DNA from: Engraulis encrasicolus
Lineage: Eukaryota > Chordata > Actinopteri > Clupeiformes > Engraulidae
DNA length: 64,000 nt
Reading direction: 5' to 3'
NCBI RefSeq assembly: GCF_034702125.1
Contig: NW_026945764.1
Coordinates: 414,305 to 478,304, forward strand
Positions 48,082 through 60,025 of this stretch are shown one piece after another. The position numbers and the translations under genes were made by a program. Within the stretch, counting starts at the first letter, position 1. Every line of letters starts with the position of its first letter. Under the pieces are notes generated by a model. The model did no database searches, was not told the DNA's origin, and saw only the letters and a list, made by a program, of their open reading frames with translations.

Positions 48082-48276
48082 ATGCACAAGTCAGGAGCGC
48101 TGAAAAGGAAAGAAAGGCGAAAAAGAGATGAAGAAGCCAAAAGCCTGAGGGGTTCTCTACATAAATATTTCAGAAAAGACTCGGGTGATGCAGCAGGCAC
48201 CAGTAAAAGCAGCTGTGCAGCAGATCCAGGTAAGACACGGGGCAACTTTTTCCAGTCCCGTCGTCAAGTAGCCTAA
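48082..48276 (+). pseudogene. hAT transposase N-terminal fragment
   Basis: Sixty-four codons starting MHKSGALKRKERRKRDEEAK, followed by a Ser-rich linker (DAAGTSKSS). It continues into a GT donor-like 'ccaggtaagac', so this could have been the first coding exon of a hAT-family transposase. No downstream transposase exons (BED-like zinc finger, hATC dimerisation region) are seen before the element ends. Confidence 0.55.
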
Positions 48277-49099
48277 CTGACACAGGAGGCCGTGAGCAAG
48301 ACACACGGAGATCAATCAGACAGAGAGGGGGCACTGAATAATTTGATTACAACGGCTTAATTATACTGTGTTGCTTACGCCTATATCTAATAGAATCTAT
48401 GAATATGCGCATTAGCCTACTCCGCAAATCAAATGTTTCAGGCAGGGACGCGCACATGGATGAGCACAATAGAAAACGGACATTGTATTATTTCCTAACC
48501 AGAACAGCAGCTTAATAACATTGTGCTTCAAATCTGACTGTCAGTTAAGAATAAAATGCATATGAGCCCACACAATCATAGAGATTATAATAGGCTACTA
48601 TTATAATCTCTGGTTGTGTGGGATAATGCCTCGGGCGCACGTTTGCCAGGAGAAGGACAACCAACTTTTTAAACAGCGCTATGCAACGCTATTGCTAAAT
48701 CTCCGCTTAGCACAGATGCTAACAAATTATCAACCTGTTAACTTTGTGAGGAGAAATACAGTGTAGATTCGTTGTGCATAGTTTTCTGTAAATTGACATA
48801 TTCCTGTGTTAGGGTACTCCTGCTGTGGGAGGCTTTGATGAGGGAGGGAGCACAGCAGAACACTCTGTGTGTTCCTGTTCACTTGCTCTCTGTCACGTCA
48901 CTTGAGGTCAGTTTGGCAAACGGTGACTCCTTCTCAGTCATAGCCTAGTTTTGATGTGCAAGCCTTCAAATTGCCAAATTACACTCAGGCTACACTTCTG
49001 TTATTAATAGGAATGAGAATCCTATCTATGTTGTTTCTTTAAAAATGGATAGAACAATGTTATGTTTTCAGAATGGTAAAATTGTTTAGGTTTTTATTG

Positions 49100-49136
49100 G
49101 CGGGGTGGGGGTGGGGGGGGGGGGGGGGTGGGGGGA
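49100..49136 (+). repeat. G-rich run, quadruplex-prone
   Basis: A tract of G with few T breaks inside the hAT element, able in principle to form a G-quadruplex. Confidence 0.6.
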
Positions 49137-49468
49137 TGTGTCGGTCGCGGTGGAAGGGGGGCCCAATCAGAGATTTTTGTCCCGGGCCCAGCCAAAGCTG
49201 TCAGCGGCCCTGGCCACAACATTATGGTTTTTAGAGTCATTCAGCCTACAGATGAATCTATACATTATATTTCTCAATAATGCAGACAGTGTATTGACTC
49301 CATGGCTCACACACAACTCACTTGCACTAGTCCATCTAGGTCTTCTTAGAAGTATCCTCAAAGTATGGTGTTTTTGTAAACAAAAGTATAAATTCTAGCT
49401 GTTTTCCAACAGCAATGTCAGCTGACTATCCACCCGACATCAACACGGCACAATTGATGGCCCGACAC

Positions 49469-51221
49469 TAGAGTTCTCAACGGGTTGGGTCAGCCCGACA
49501 AACCCGACGGGACCCTTGGGTTCGGGCCGGGTTCGGGTCGAAAATATAAGCATATGGCTCGGGTCGGTTCGGTCCGCGGGCTCAATCTTTTCTGCCCATT
49601 GAAAAAAAATATATATCAGTTCTGCTGTTTACCGTGAATCATGGCGAATTTCCCCTTGATGGGTCAGTAAAGCTAGACCTATCTATCTAAATATATGTAG
49701 GCCTGCGTAACGAAGGTCTGGCAGGCTGCTGCATGCAACGTTGCGCGCAGTGCTTAATTTGTAAATCACAAGGTACCGGAACGCAAAACAAACATGACAT
49801 CACAGCGATGATGAGTTGGACAGAGGTCCCGGAACGCACAGAAAAACTACATTGGCTACAATTACGCAAACGAATAAAAACGGGAAAAAAAAATCTTAGA
49901 TGCAATTTTAACGATATTGAGTCCCATGTCAGCTCATGGAACCATACTTTTGTTTCTTAATAAGGGACGGTTGGCAATCCAATGGCTATTTTAAACAACA
50001 GCCATAGCCTATTAAATGCTGTAATGACAACAACCAATATTTTTAGTTTGATCGCTAACTTTATGCTTAGTAGTCTCAGCAAATGCAGTGCATGCAAATT
50101 ATGTTTTCCCCGTGAGGTGAAACGAAACCGAAGCGGTCTTCTACTACATATGGAAAGGACAATGGCTTTCCAATTAGGCTATCCTTTCCCCGTATTCACA
50201 CAGCGTTGGCATATGCGTATTAAACGTTAAATCCACGCTTTGTTGGCGACTTTGTTGCATATAATTTGGCTAATCCGCATGTGCTGTTGCGATATGCCAC
50301 TTCACTATTTAAATGGCTCGTGCACCGATGGTAAGCGAGCGGCAGCGAAGACGGCGATTTTTCCGGTAGACTTGGCTTTTCACACTGACTGTCTGCTCAC
50401 GCTGCAGTCTGGTTGAAAATCCCCCTAGCCAATGTTTTATTTGGAGCGTGTAGGCCCTGTTTGAATGAAATATCACCTTGTCTTTGCTGCTTTCGTGCTC
50501 AAATTGACTTGTAAGCAACTGTCGGGTCTTGGGAGGGAAGGAAACGCCGCACACACATGCGGAGCGCTCGCCAGCCGAGGAAGATCTCATCCTCTCACCT
50601 ATCTGTCTTTTTTGCTACATGGCTGATCAATGCACCAACCGTAGCCCAGGTGCCACTAGAAATTAGTATGTCCAAAACCTTGTATGCCGACCAAAATTTT
50701 ATGAAACTGTTAAACAATGTTTGGCACAGCCAGGCTTTCCATGTCATCCGCGCATATGAACAAACAAGGAGGGAGGGGCAACTTCACGTAGCCTACATTT
50801 AATCAGGCTAGGGATGGAAATATAGTAAGCCTACATTTAGAAGTCAAAACAAAAGGTGGATAGATTGTTTTTGCCGTGAAGCATGAGGCGGTTATTGAAA
50901 TCGCGCTGTGGATGATTCTGCTTAAATAGCAAGAACGTAAGTTTCCCCATTTCATATTATGTTTCTATTGTGGAAAATATCTTTTCACTAGGTTTTTAAG
51001 TGGGTTATGCAATTTACTGCACATAAGTGCCCTGAAAGACCCACCACAACCCGTCATTCTCCATAGGATAACGTGCGGAAACTCGACCCCCGACTTCGGG
51101 CCTCGGGCCGGGTTCAGTTAGATAATTCCAAGTGATGTGTCGGGTAACATCGGGCTCGGACTTTAAAAGCCACGGGCTGGGTAGGGTCGGGTTGACATTT
51201 TCAGGCCCGTTGAGAACTCTA
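49469..51221. mobile_element. hAT element (TAGAGTTCTCAACGGG ends) with perfect 8-bp duplication
   Basis: CCCGACAC at 49461-49468 and 51222-51229 flank 'tagagttctcaacggg' and its exact mirror 'cccgttgagaactcta'. Subterminal regions are rich in 'gggtcggg' and 'cccgac' motifs at both ends. TAGAG-type ends and 8-bp duplications are typical of hAT. 1.75 kb, non-autonomous. Confidence 0.9.
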
Positions 51222-52350
51222 CCCGACACATTTCAATAAGCTTATTTTTTGTCCATTTTCAAGTGAAAACGCACGGTCAATCGTGTTAATCTTAATTGAA
51301 TGTATAATTCCCCCAATAACTCACTAGAATTGTAGAATTCGCATTTTGAGACCTAAAACCTAGTTTTACGCACTTGCCAATACAAGAATTTTACAGACAT
51401 TTTCTTGATCTGATATTGCGTTACAGCCAGTTACATGGAGAGGTCAAACCTGTATTGGAGGGAATCTGTGGGTTTTTTACCTTTACTTTTACTTTTAATA
51501 CCACTGTTCCACCTAGATAACCACCTATGCTAGATCAAGAAAATCTTGCTTGTATTGCAGTATCAATTAAGATCGACTTGACTGACTGGGCGTTTTTACT
51601 TGAAAATTGTTGAATCGTGTGTGGCCTATGAGTTTTGGTGTGTTGGCGTTGCTATTTTTTAAATAATTGTTTTTACTTGTTATATATTTTCATTTCTTTG
51701 TTAAGCACAGTTTTGATGCCCTCTGTGAAAATGTACGAGATTCTGCAAATAGCCATGAAAATAAAGACAATTAATTAAATGAGAAGGTGTGTCCACCCTT
51801 TTGACCAGTACTGTATGTGGTTGAAAACGTGTTGCCCCTATCCACTGTGTAGTCGTTTACGGCTCTTGTTGCAAAAAATCCATCTCGTGGAAGAGAAAAG
51901 AGCACACGTCTTTGCCGAAAAACTTTGTGAACTGCATTAACATTCACCATTGATAATAGGATATGAAGATCTTTGATAGTAGCACCTTAGGCTCTTACTG
52001 CAACCGGGGTCCCCGGCGACCCTATTCACTTGCTGAAAGTGCTTAACTACATCATAACTACATTTCTATTACATTACAGAGAGCCATAGTGCTGAGCTAA
52101 GGGGCTAAGCAAAAATAACAGCCAAAATGACATCACAGAACAAGGATGAATACCCCGCTTAACTGTTCTTTTGTTTCTTTGACATTGTTAAGCAAGAAAA
52201 CAAACAAAAAGTAATGCAATAAATTCTGTTCCTAGTAACTTCTTTTCTAGTTAAATGACACAGTTACTAATGCAATTACTTTTTTGGAGAAGTACCTAGT
52301 AATTGAAATTAGTTACAACTAACGTTCCTAGCACTGCTACTGCTACTTAC

Positions 52351-52524
52351 CTCAATTTGCATTTCTGATCCTGATTCTGATTCAATGCTTTAATGAGGAG
52401 TTGCACTCCAGAGTCTCCGGGGTAATTTCCTCTCAGGTCCAGCTCCTCCAGCTGTGAGAGGTTTGATTCGAGAGCTGTGGCCAGAGCCACATATCCTTCT
52501 CCTGTTACACCACAATCTGACAAG
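52351..52524 (-). CDS. NLR LRR exon, type B with NQNQ insertion
   Basis: A 174-bp exon between acceptor 'ttccccag' and donor GTAAGT. It encodes LSDCGVTGEGYVALATAL, LEELDLRGNYPGDSGVQLLI and ends NQNQDQKCKLR. It is three residues longer than usual because of a small N/Q-rich expansion before QKCKLR. It begins the run of B/A modules; the next exon downstream (42488) lies across the hAT composite. Confidence 0.85.
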
Positions 52525-52595
52525 CTGGGGAATAAAGAATTGTGTTTTTTAATTCTAGCTGTCAGTATTGTAATTGTGACTGAGTGTTATAGCTG

Positions 52596-54082
52596 CAGGC
52601 CTGGACTGGGAGAACAAAACGGCCCGGGCATTTTTTGGCTCAGACCGGCCCCACATACCGGTAATTAGCGGAGCACCATTAAAATGACGTAACTAATGTC
52701 TTCTGACGGGAAAAAATCCTCTCTTTCAGGTACCAAAAAACCCCACCATACGTGCAGTGACTTCACGTTCAATTGTTTATTTAAAATGAATCTATGATTG
52801 GTCATGTAAGCTGGCAGAAAACCTGGAAGTTGAGAGAAGAGAGCCCCTAGCAGCTGGAGATGAACTGGCCTTATCTGCACTTATCCAATCAACTCCTTGG
52901 ACACACACAAAGAGAGGCACATACCTATTCTAATGTTAGGCATATAGACCTTCACTATTGGGTTTGGAGCATCTTGCTTCAGAAGTAGTTCACTTATGCC
53001 TCAACAGTCTGGCTTGACTAGACAAGAACAGAGGGATACATTATTAACTACAAATAATACAATACTTAATCTCAATATCCAAATTTATATTTATTGGTAA
53101 TCAGGTGTAAAGAAATCCTGCCCACTGTCCATTCCACCAACACACTTTTTCTGAAGAAGGTCGGATGACCGAAATGTTGAATTAAAGTTTGTTGGTGGAA
53201 TGGACGGTGTGCAGGATTTCTTTACACTTGAATCACAACCCCACCAGCCCAACCACAGAGGTGTGCAACAGCATCTTCTTGAAATATTTTATTGGTAGTA
53301 ACAATAATGTGCTTAGTGGCTACTCACTGGCTACTCTACAGAATCACCAACAGCACCATTCCACCACAAAGACAGCAATTATCACATGCCAGTGAATATT
53401 TTGGCCTTAAAATTGAGCAGAATTTACAGGAGGAATAAAATTAAGTCTCTAATTAACCATAAAGTTAAACATTAATCTCCATGTAGCCTATCAAAACAAA
53501 TCTATATATTTATCACATGGACTATAGCCTAGAGCATAGGCATATACTTACAAATCTCCATTGGTACACATTCAACTTGGAAAAGGAAAACCAAATGAAT
53601 GAAATACAGTGCACTTTCTCTGAGACTTTGTCTTCCTCAGGATATAAAAGCACACCTCTGCTTCTATATATCATTGTTGTCGTAATATGCAACTGAATAT
53701 CATGCATACCATTGGAAAGAGGAGAATGTAAGCTTTCAAATGGTACCCCACATGTCCCAGTTCACAGCCATTATTTCTATACAAACATGCATCAAAGAGT
53801 GTGTGGGGGAAAAAACGATGTTTTGTTGAACCGCTATTTGCGATTTCATGGACACGCTACGCGTTTTTTGCAGGGCTATAGTCTATTATATCTGAGGGGA
53901 CACCTGGGCTGGCATATCATATTTCTGGCAAATGCCACCCCCTGCCACCCCTTAGAACCACCCTGGCAGAGGGCCGTCAACATGACATCGTGGGCCACCG
54001 TTCTCTTTTGTAAAGAAAAAAAAAATCATTTTTATTATTATTGGGAAAATGCCCGGTATGCCAGATGACCAGTCCAGCCCTG
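52596..54082. mobile_element. hAT-like element (CAGGCCTGGACTGG ends), 1.5 kb
   Basis: The left 'caggcctggactgg' is mirrored by 'ccagtccagccctg', with matched 'cccgggcattttt' and 'aaaatgcccgg' blocks. The flanks TATAGCTG and TATAGTTG match at 7 of 8 bases. A small foldback element is nested at 53103-53229. No transposase frame. Confidence 0.85.
53103..53229. mobile_element. Small foldback element with CTGAAGA-stem-GAAA loop
   Basis: The arms 'ggtgtaaagaaatcctgccc' 'actgtccattccaccaacac' and the mirror 'gttggtggaatggac...gcaggatttctttacac' enclose about 40 bp. The loop contains 'ctgaagaaggtcggatgacc' followed by GAAA, where GGTC-GGAT-GACC can form a stem. It resembles the core layout of a hammerhead ribozyme, but with CTGAAGA instead of CTGATGA. 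Confidence 0.7.
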
Positions 54083-54207
54083 TATAGTTGTATTAACACT
54101 GCTAAGGTTGTTGTGGGGATATATATTGGAGTTTAAGAGAATCACATAGAGCAGAAAATGATAAAATACAGAACATATTTTATATACAACACTTCATAAC
54201 AATGGTA

Positions 54208-54342
<135 letters not shown>

Positions 54343-54793
54343 CCCACCAAACTCGTCCAGCAGGAGCTGATTCTCGCTTCTCTGTGCAGCCATAGCTTGA
54401 TTTACTTTTAATTATGTATTCATTATTATTATTGTTATTATTATTTTCAAATGTACCAATATTAACACAATTTCTAAATGTTTCTTTATGCTTTGTTTAT
54501 AGTCAGTTCTATATGTAGTAAATATTGATAGAGCTTCTTCCAGTACCATATGTACTTTTCAAAGTTATGTATAGCCTACCGTTAACAAGAATGAATAAAC
54601 AGAACTACAAAACAAACATAGCCTCATATTGCCATAGTACTCCACCACAATGTCACTACACAGGGCCTTTAGTAATACATGATGACTTAGTCATTGCCAT
54701 ACTGATAACAGCTAACTTATAACAGGGGAAGTGTTTTACTGGCATACAGGTATGTAATTTGAATGTCATTCTATTAAAAAAATCATGACATAC

Positions 54794-54889
54794 TTCAGCT
54801 TTTTCAACTGGAAACGTGTACTTGAAGTTGATGTCAGATCCTCTTCTGAGTCTTCTGGATTACTCTTCACTTCTGAGTCTTTGGAGATG
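54794..54889 (-). CDS. Possible small acidic/Ser-rich exon of the NLR array
   Basis: Ninety-six bp between AG ('gcgtgaatag') and donor GTATGT that keeps the array's phase (one base in, two bases out). It reads ISKDSEVKSNPEDSEEDLTS then STRFQLKKLK. The ending QLKKLK resembles type A exon ends (RFKKLK), so it may be a type A remnant whose LRR core was replaced by an acidic linker. It lies 96 bp downstream of the C exon at 54985. Confidence 0.4.
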
Positions 54890-54984
54890 CTATTCACGCA
54901 CAGGATTTAAAGGAAAGTCTATTATAACAGCTGATTAAATTATAATTAACAAAATTGTTGTGGTAATTGTGATACATAACTCAC

Positions 54985-55149
54985 TCAGAATTGTCCACTT
55001 TATTGTTCAGTAAGTCTGAAATGTGCTTCACCCCAGAGTTCAGTAGTCTATTCCCACTAAGGTCCAATTCCATCAGGTGTGAGGGGTTTGATGTTAGAGC
55101 TTTAGTTAGAGCAATGCAGTGCTTTTCTGTTACACTGCAGTTACTCAGG
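54985..55149 (-). CDS. NLR LRR exon, type C
   Basis: A 165-bp exon between acceptor 'tctgcag' and donor GTGAGT. It encodes LSNCSVTEKHCIALTKAL, SNPSHLMELDLSGNRLLNSG and ISDLLNNKVDNSE. The usual CKLQ ending has become VDNSE. Type C features (ALTSNPSHL, VKHIS-LL) are clear. In the array it closes the most upstream B-A-C group. Confidence 0.82.
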
Positions 55150-55401
55150 CTGCAGAGAGTGGGAGGTAAAGGTGATACACATGTTTTAGTAAAGAATTGT
55201 TTTCAAAATTTTGCCACAGCTTAACCTGAATGTTGCACCAAAATACACAAGTTCATATTATTGGGCTCAAAACTACTGAACATTTTACTTGTGATACCAT
55301 ACTGGGTATAGACAACACAATTCCCATTGAAGTTCATACATGTATCTAAACAATATTAACAATATTAACAACCATACTGCTTAGACAATTACAACACTAA
55401 C

Positions 55402-55575
55402 CAGAGTCTCTTTAGTCTGCAGTGTGAGTCCCCCAGTAGAGCACAGACCTGCGCCACTCCTGAGGCCCCAGTTCTCCACTTACTCAGGTCCAACTCAGTG
55501 AGGAGTAAGGGATTTTCATTCAGAACTTCCGTCAGGTACTTACATGCCTCCTCTGCTTCAACACTCTTTAACAAC
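55402..55575 (-). CDS. NLR LRR exon, type A
   Basis: A 174-bp exon between acceptor 'ctctgtag' and donor GTTAGT. It encodes LLKSVEAEEACKYLTEVLNE, NPLLLTELDLSKWRTGASG and QVCALLGDSHCRLKRLW. WRTGAS replaces the usual turn residues. Paired with the type B exon 140 bp upstream. Confidence 0.86.
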
Positions 55576-55715
55576 CTACAGAGAAAGGAGATGGTTCAAG
55601 AGTTTCTGCCCAACAGTGTCTTCACAGACATACATGCCACTATTTCCATTAAATTAATCTAAATAATACAAGCTAATTTCCATGGCAAACTTGGTAATAC
55701 TAACTTTACTCTCAC

Positions 55716-55880
55716 CTCAGTTTGCAGTTTTGATCTTTCAGTGCTGAACTAAGTCGCTTTACACCAGAGTCTCCAGGGTCGTTTCCCCTCAGGTCCAGCT
55801 CCTTCAGGTGTGTGGGATTTTGTTCAAGAGCTGAGGCCAGAGTAGCATATCCCTCTCCTGTTATACCACAGTCTGACAAT
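55716..55880 (-). CDS. NLR LRR exon, type B (most upstream exon seen)
   Basis: A 165-bp exon between acceptor 'tctccag' and donor GTGAGA. It encodes LSDCGITGEGYATLASAL, LKELDLRGNDPGDSGVKRLS and KDQNCKLR. It is the first exon of the array in the direction of transcription. The 8 kb upstream to the window end holds only mobile elements, so the NACHT-bearing exons, if present, must lie outside the window. Confidence 0.87.
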
Positions 55881-56074
55881 CTGGAGAGAAGGCAGATAGA
55901 TCACTACCATTTTCCTTCTGAACAGAGAACATGTGAACTGCAAGTCACTCATTGTTTTGACATTATTGTTTTGTCATGGAGAGGGCTCTTGTTTCCATGA
56001 AGGAATAACGAGTACGGCAGTTTTGAAAAGTAACATTTTCAACAATATTTCAATAAGAAATAGACTAATGTGTA

Positions 56075-56705
56075 GCGCTTCATTCAAGCCTAGGTGACTT
56101 ACGCATGCACATTAAAGATAAAATAACTAGCCTAGGAGCGGTCCTCAACTCTGATTTGAGCTTTGAGTCTCACATTAACAGGATAATAAAATGTGCTTTT
56201 TTCCATCATAGAAACATTCTTAAGAATCTTAACAAGGACCAGAAGGAGAGAGCACTCCTGTCTTGGCAGGTTTTCACTGGATGCCTGTCTCCTATAGAAT
56301 GAACTTTAAGATTCTGCTGACAGTATTTAACGCATCAAAAGGACTTGCCCCCAATTAAATCTCTGACATGCCCTCTTTGTATGCCCCTGCTCGAGCTCTC
56401 AGATCCACTGATGCCAAGCTGCTAAGGATTGTTTATCACTTATCCTTGGCCTAACTCTAGTGGACCTTTTACCTCTATAATCTCTACTTATGTCCTCTTT
56501 AAACTTATTTCATTTTCTCTACATGTACTGACTTACCTATCTACTTATTTTCTCTATTCCTTCTAGTGTTCTTGCAATTCTTTCTTGTTTCTGTCTCTCT
56601 TTTCTACTTAACGTTTTATTTTCATTTTGAAAATTGATGTTTATCCATTTGTTAAGCACTTGGGCTGCATGCCTTGTATGATATTGTGCTGTACTTATTA
56701 TGGGT
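56075..56705 (+). mobile_element. L2-like LINE, second fragment, internally deleted
   Basis: Matches the 4048-5998 copy: 'atgcacattaaagataaaat' then DLSFESHINRIIKCAFFHHR. After that it jumps to 'gcccctgctcgagctctcag' and on to the 3' end 'aagcacttgggctgcatgcc' 'ttgtatgatattgtgct'. It retains the ten or so residues missing from the first copy but has lost most of the C-terminal region. Confidence 0.8.
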
Positions 56706-57262
56706 TATTAGGGCCCAAGCAGCGAAGTGCAAGGGCCACGCGGACACTTACGCCACTTGGTACACCAATCGGAGATAGCCACCGCTACTCAGACGCCGAA
56801 TATTAACCCCTGATGGAACAGGGGGATGAGGCCACGCCCCCAAACGCGTTTAGATGCGGGGTCAACATATACTTTCAGTTAGAGACTCGGGAGATTTTTT
56901 AAACTGTGTATCTCACAAAGGCACATAATAAAGTCCATACAATGATATGGCCACGCCCAATAGGACATTTAGGGGCGTGGCCAACATCTACTTTGAGCTA
57001 CAGACTCGGGAGTTTTTTTAAGTTGTGTATCTCACTAAGGCGCACAATAAAGTCCATACAACGATATGGCCACGCCCAACAGGAAGTGAGATATTTTGAC
57101 TTTTTTGGCATTTTAAAACAGGAAGTTGGCCACCATTTCAGTTTGCAGTGTTTTGCCGTTTGCGGCTTTACTTATTATTATTATTATTTATTTTTTTTAT
57201 TATTATTATTTTTTTTTATTATTATTATTATTATTATTGTTATTATTTGTATTATTATTATT
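56706..57262 (+). repeat. Dispersed fish repeat with internal 119-bp duplication and (ATT)n
   Basis: Starts 'ttagggcccaagcagcgaag', a dispersed repeat type I recognise from fish genomes. The segment 'caacat.tactttnag...cagactcgggag' through 'gatatggccacgccca' occurs twice with a period of about 119 bp. It ends in a (ATT)n tract. Confidence 0.6.
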
Positions 57263-57550
57263 AAGGATATGGATTTCTGGAATCATGTCCTGTGGTCTGA
57301 TGACAATAACATAAACACATTTGTTTTAGATGGTGTCTAGCCTGTCATGTGGTGGTAAACAAATAAGCGTTACAAAGAAGTGTGACGTGCTTACAGTAAA
57401 GCATGGTAGTGGGATTGACATGGTTTGGGGTTGCCTGAAGGCCATCAACATTAGCAGGATGAATTTCACCAATAGAAACATGCACTGTGATAACTCAAGC
57501 AGATCATGATCCTCTGTATGGAATTTTAACATACAACTCGCTTTTGCAGC
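57263..57550 (+). pseudogene. Tc1-like transposase relic, central part
   Basis: Conceptual reading gives KDMDFWNHVLWSDDNNINTF, then broken pieces corresponding to a Tc1 'WSDE.K...F...VW....VKHGGGSVMVWG' region ('gtaaagcatggtagtgggat'). The catalytic aspartate of the WSDE motif region is still visible. Stops and frameshifts interrupt it. The palindromic element 57579-58864 is inserted just after. Confidence 0.7.
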
Positions 57551-57578
57551 ACCATCATTTCCCAGGAATGGTAAAATA

Positions 57579-58864
57579 CAGTATATCACGAAAGTGAATA
57601 CACCCCTCACAGTTTTGCAGATTTTTGAGTATATCTTTTCATAGGAAAGCATTACAGAAATGTAACTTTGACACAATAATTAGTGACCTTTTAACAACAT
57701 ATTTAACCGCTTAAATTTCTTGTTCACTCAGAAAAAAAAAATACAGCCATTAATGTTTGAACATGTACTCACAAAAGTGAGTACACCCCAGATTAAAATC
57801 CGGTAGAGAAGGGGCTATGTTGGCTCGAATCGTCTCGAAATGAAACGAAATGACAAGGGAGGTCATCAGTGTGTGTTTCAACCTTTCTTTGCATTGAACT
57901 TTTAAATTTTGAGTCTGCATCTGGTTTAAATAGATTGGTGTGAGATTTGAATGCAATCCTATGGAGAATATCATGATCTGCTTCAGTAGTCACAGTGCAT
58001 GTTGACATGCATGTTTCTTTTAGGTGTATTTCAGATTGCCAATGTTGACAGCATTCATGCATCCCCAAACCATGTTAGTCCCACTACCATGCTTGGCTTA
58101 TGAGAGGATACACCTTTTTTTTAAAACTCACTTGTTTACCACCACACATGCTTGACACCATCTAAAGCAAATTTGTTTATCTTGGTCTCTTCAGATCACA
58201 CAACATGGTTCCAGTGATCCATATCCTTGGTCTGTTCATCTCTCTTGAGACCAAGATAAGCACATTTGCTTTAGATGGTGTCACGCATGTGTGGTGGTAA
58301 ACAAGTGAGTTTTACAAAAAAGGTGTATCCTCTCATAAGCCAAGCATGGTAGTGGGACTGACATGGTTTGGGGATGCATGAATGCTGTCAACATTGGCAA
58401 TCTGAAATACACCTAAAAGAAACATAAATGTTAACATGCACTGTGACTACTGAAGCAGATCATGATATTCTCCATAGGATTGCATTCAAATCTCACACCA
58501 ATCTATTTAAGCCAGATGCAGACTCAAAATTTAAAAGTTCAATGCAAAGAAAGGTTGAAACACACACTGATGACCTCCCTTGTCATCCCTTTTCATTTCG
58601 TTTCATTTCGAGACGATTCGAGCCAACATAGCCCCTTCTCTACCGGATTTTAATCTGGGGTGTACTCACTTTTGTGAGTACATGTTCAAACATTAATGGC
58701 TGTATTTGTTTCTGAGTGAACAAGAAATTTAAGCGGTTAAATATGTTGTTAAAAGGTCACTAATCATTGTGTCAAAGTTATATTTCTGTAATGCTTTCCT
58801 ATGAAAAGATATACTCAAAAATCTGCAAAACTGTGAGGGGTGTATTCACTTTCGTGATATACTG
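57579..58864. mobile_element. Palindromic Tc1 derivative, copy A
   Basis: TA flanks (57577-57578, 58865-58866) enclose 'cagtatatcacgaaagtgaa' and its mirror. The whole element is two inverted copies, each about 620 bp, of a Tc1 3' half (transposase C-terminal remnant plus terminal repeat) around a spacer of about 70 bp. Each arm carries a second, inner 'catgtactcacaaaagtgag' motif. Small frames such as SKFKSSMQRKVETHTDD in both arms are remnants, not proteins in use. Confidence 0.88.
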
Positions 58865-60025
58865 TATATTTCATTTACATTATTTTTTTCTGCTTTAAGC
58901 TCAACAGATGCTGTATTAAACCTACTCTACGCAAATTTCGGAAATAATATGTGCTTATTGAAATAATGTTAAAAATGTTGACATATTTTTTGTTTTACTG
59001 GTAATCAAATGTAAAACATACAGTATATCACGAAAGTGAATACACTCCTCACAGTTTTGCAGATTTTTGAGTATATCTTTTCACAGGAAAGCATTACAGA
59101 AATGTCACTTTGACACAATGATTAGTGACCTTTTAACAACATATTTAACCGCTTAAATTTCTTGTTCACTCAGAAAAAAACTAAATACAGCCATTAATGT
59201 TTGAACATGTACTCACAAAAGTGAGTACACCCCAGATTAAAATCCGGTAGAGAAGGGGCCGATTTGGCTCGAATCGTCTCGAAATGAAAAGGGATGACAA
59301 GGGAGGTCATCAGTGTGCGTTTCAACCTTTCTTTGCATTGAACTTTTACATTTTGAGTCTGCATCTGGCTTAAATAGATTGGTGTGAGATTTGAATGCAA
59401 TCCTATGGAGAATATCATGATCTGCTTCAGTAGTCACAGTGCATGTTGACATGTATGTTTCTTTTAGGTGTATTTCAGATTGCCAATGTTGACAGCATTC
59501 ATGCATCCTCAAACCATGTCAGTCCCACTACCATGCTTGGCTTATGAGAGGATACACCTTTTTTGTAAAACTCACTTGTTTGCCACCACACATGCTTGAC
59601 ACCATCTAAAGCAAATTTGTTTATCTTGGTCTCAAGAGAGATGAACAGACCAAGGATATGGATCACTGGAACCATGTCATGTGATCTGAAGAGACCAAGA
59701 TAAACAAATTTGCTTTAGATTGTGTCAAGCATGTGTGGTGGTAAACAAGTGAGTTTTACAAAAAAGGTGTATCCTCTCATAAGCCAAGCATGATAGTGGG
59801 ACTGACATGGTTTGGGGATGCATGAATGCTGTCAACATTGGCAATCTGAAATACACCTAAAAGAAACATGCATGTCAACATGCACTGTGACTACTGAAGC
59901 AGATCATGATATTCTCCATAGGATTGCATTCAAATCTCACACCAATCTATTTAAGCCAGATGCAGACTCAAAATTTAAAAGTTCAATGCAAAGAAAGGTT
60001 GAAACGCACACTGATGACCTCCCTT

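Larger units (their letters stand above)
47775..49212 (+). mobile_element. hAT element with perfect 8-bp duplication and transposase N-terminus remnant
   Basis: GCCACAAC at 47767-47774 and 49213-49220 flank an element starting 'cagccccgccgacag' and ending 'ctgtcagcggccctg'. Subterminal 'ttgtcccgggccc' occurs at both ends. A short plus-strand frame (48082-48276) begins MHKSGALKRKERRKRDEEA and continues with a GSLHKYF segment. It resembles the basic N-terminus of hAT transposases (SGAQKRK...). The catalytic domain is absent. Confidence 0.88.
47374..52340. mobile_element. hAT-like outer element, composite of 5 kb
   Basis: The left end 'cagtgctgggaataac' and right end 'aacgttcctagcactg' are imperfect mirrors. 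Subterminal 'gttactaa' and 'agttac' motifs occur at both sides. Two younger hAT elements (47775-49212 and 49469-51221) sit inside. The 8-bp flanks do not match, so the pairing of the ends is inferred. Confidence 0.5.

Noticed and set aside
51370..51580. Possible MITE with 'caagaaaatctt'/'attttcttgatct' inverted ends
   Set aside because: The mirrored segments are short and imperfect and no target duplication is visible; not strong enough to annotate.
56906..57340. 144-codon plus-strand open frame
   Set aside because: It spans a dispersed repeat, an (ATT)n tract giving poly-Ile, and a Tc1 transposase relic; a composite artefact.
58140..59720. Central spacer inverted between palindromic copies A and B, suggesting an invertible switch
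   Set aside because: Because the arms are nearly symmetric, simple insertion of the whole element in opposite orientation gives the same picture. No recombinase is present.
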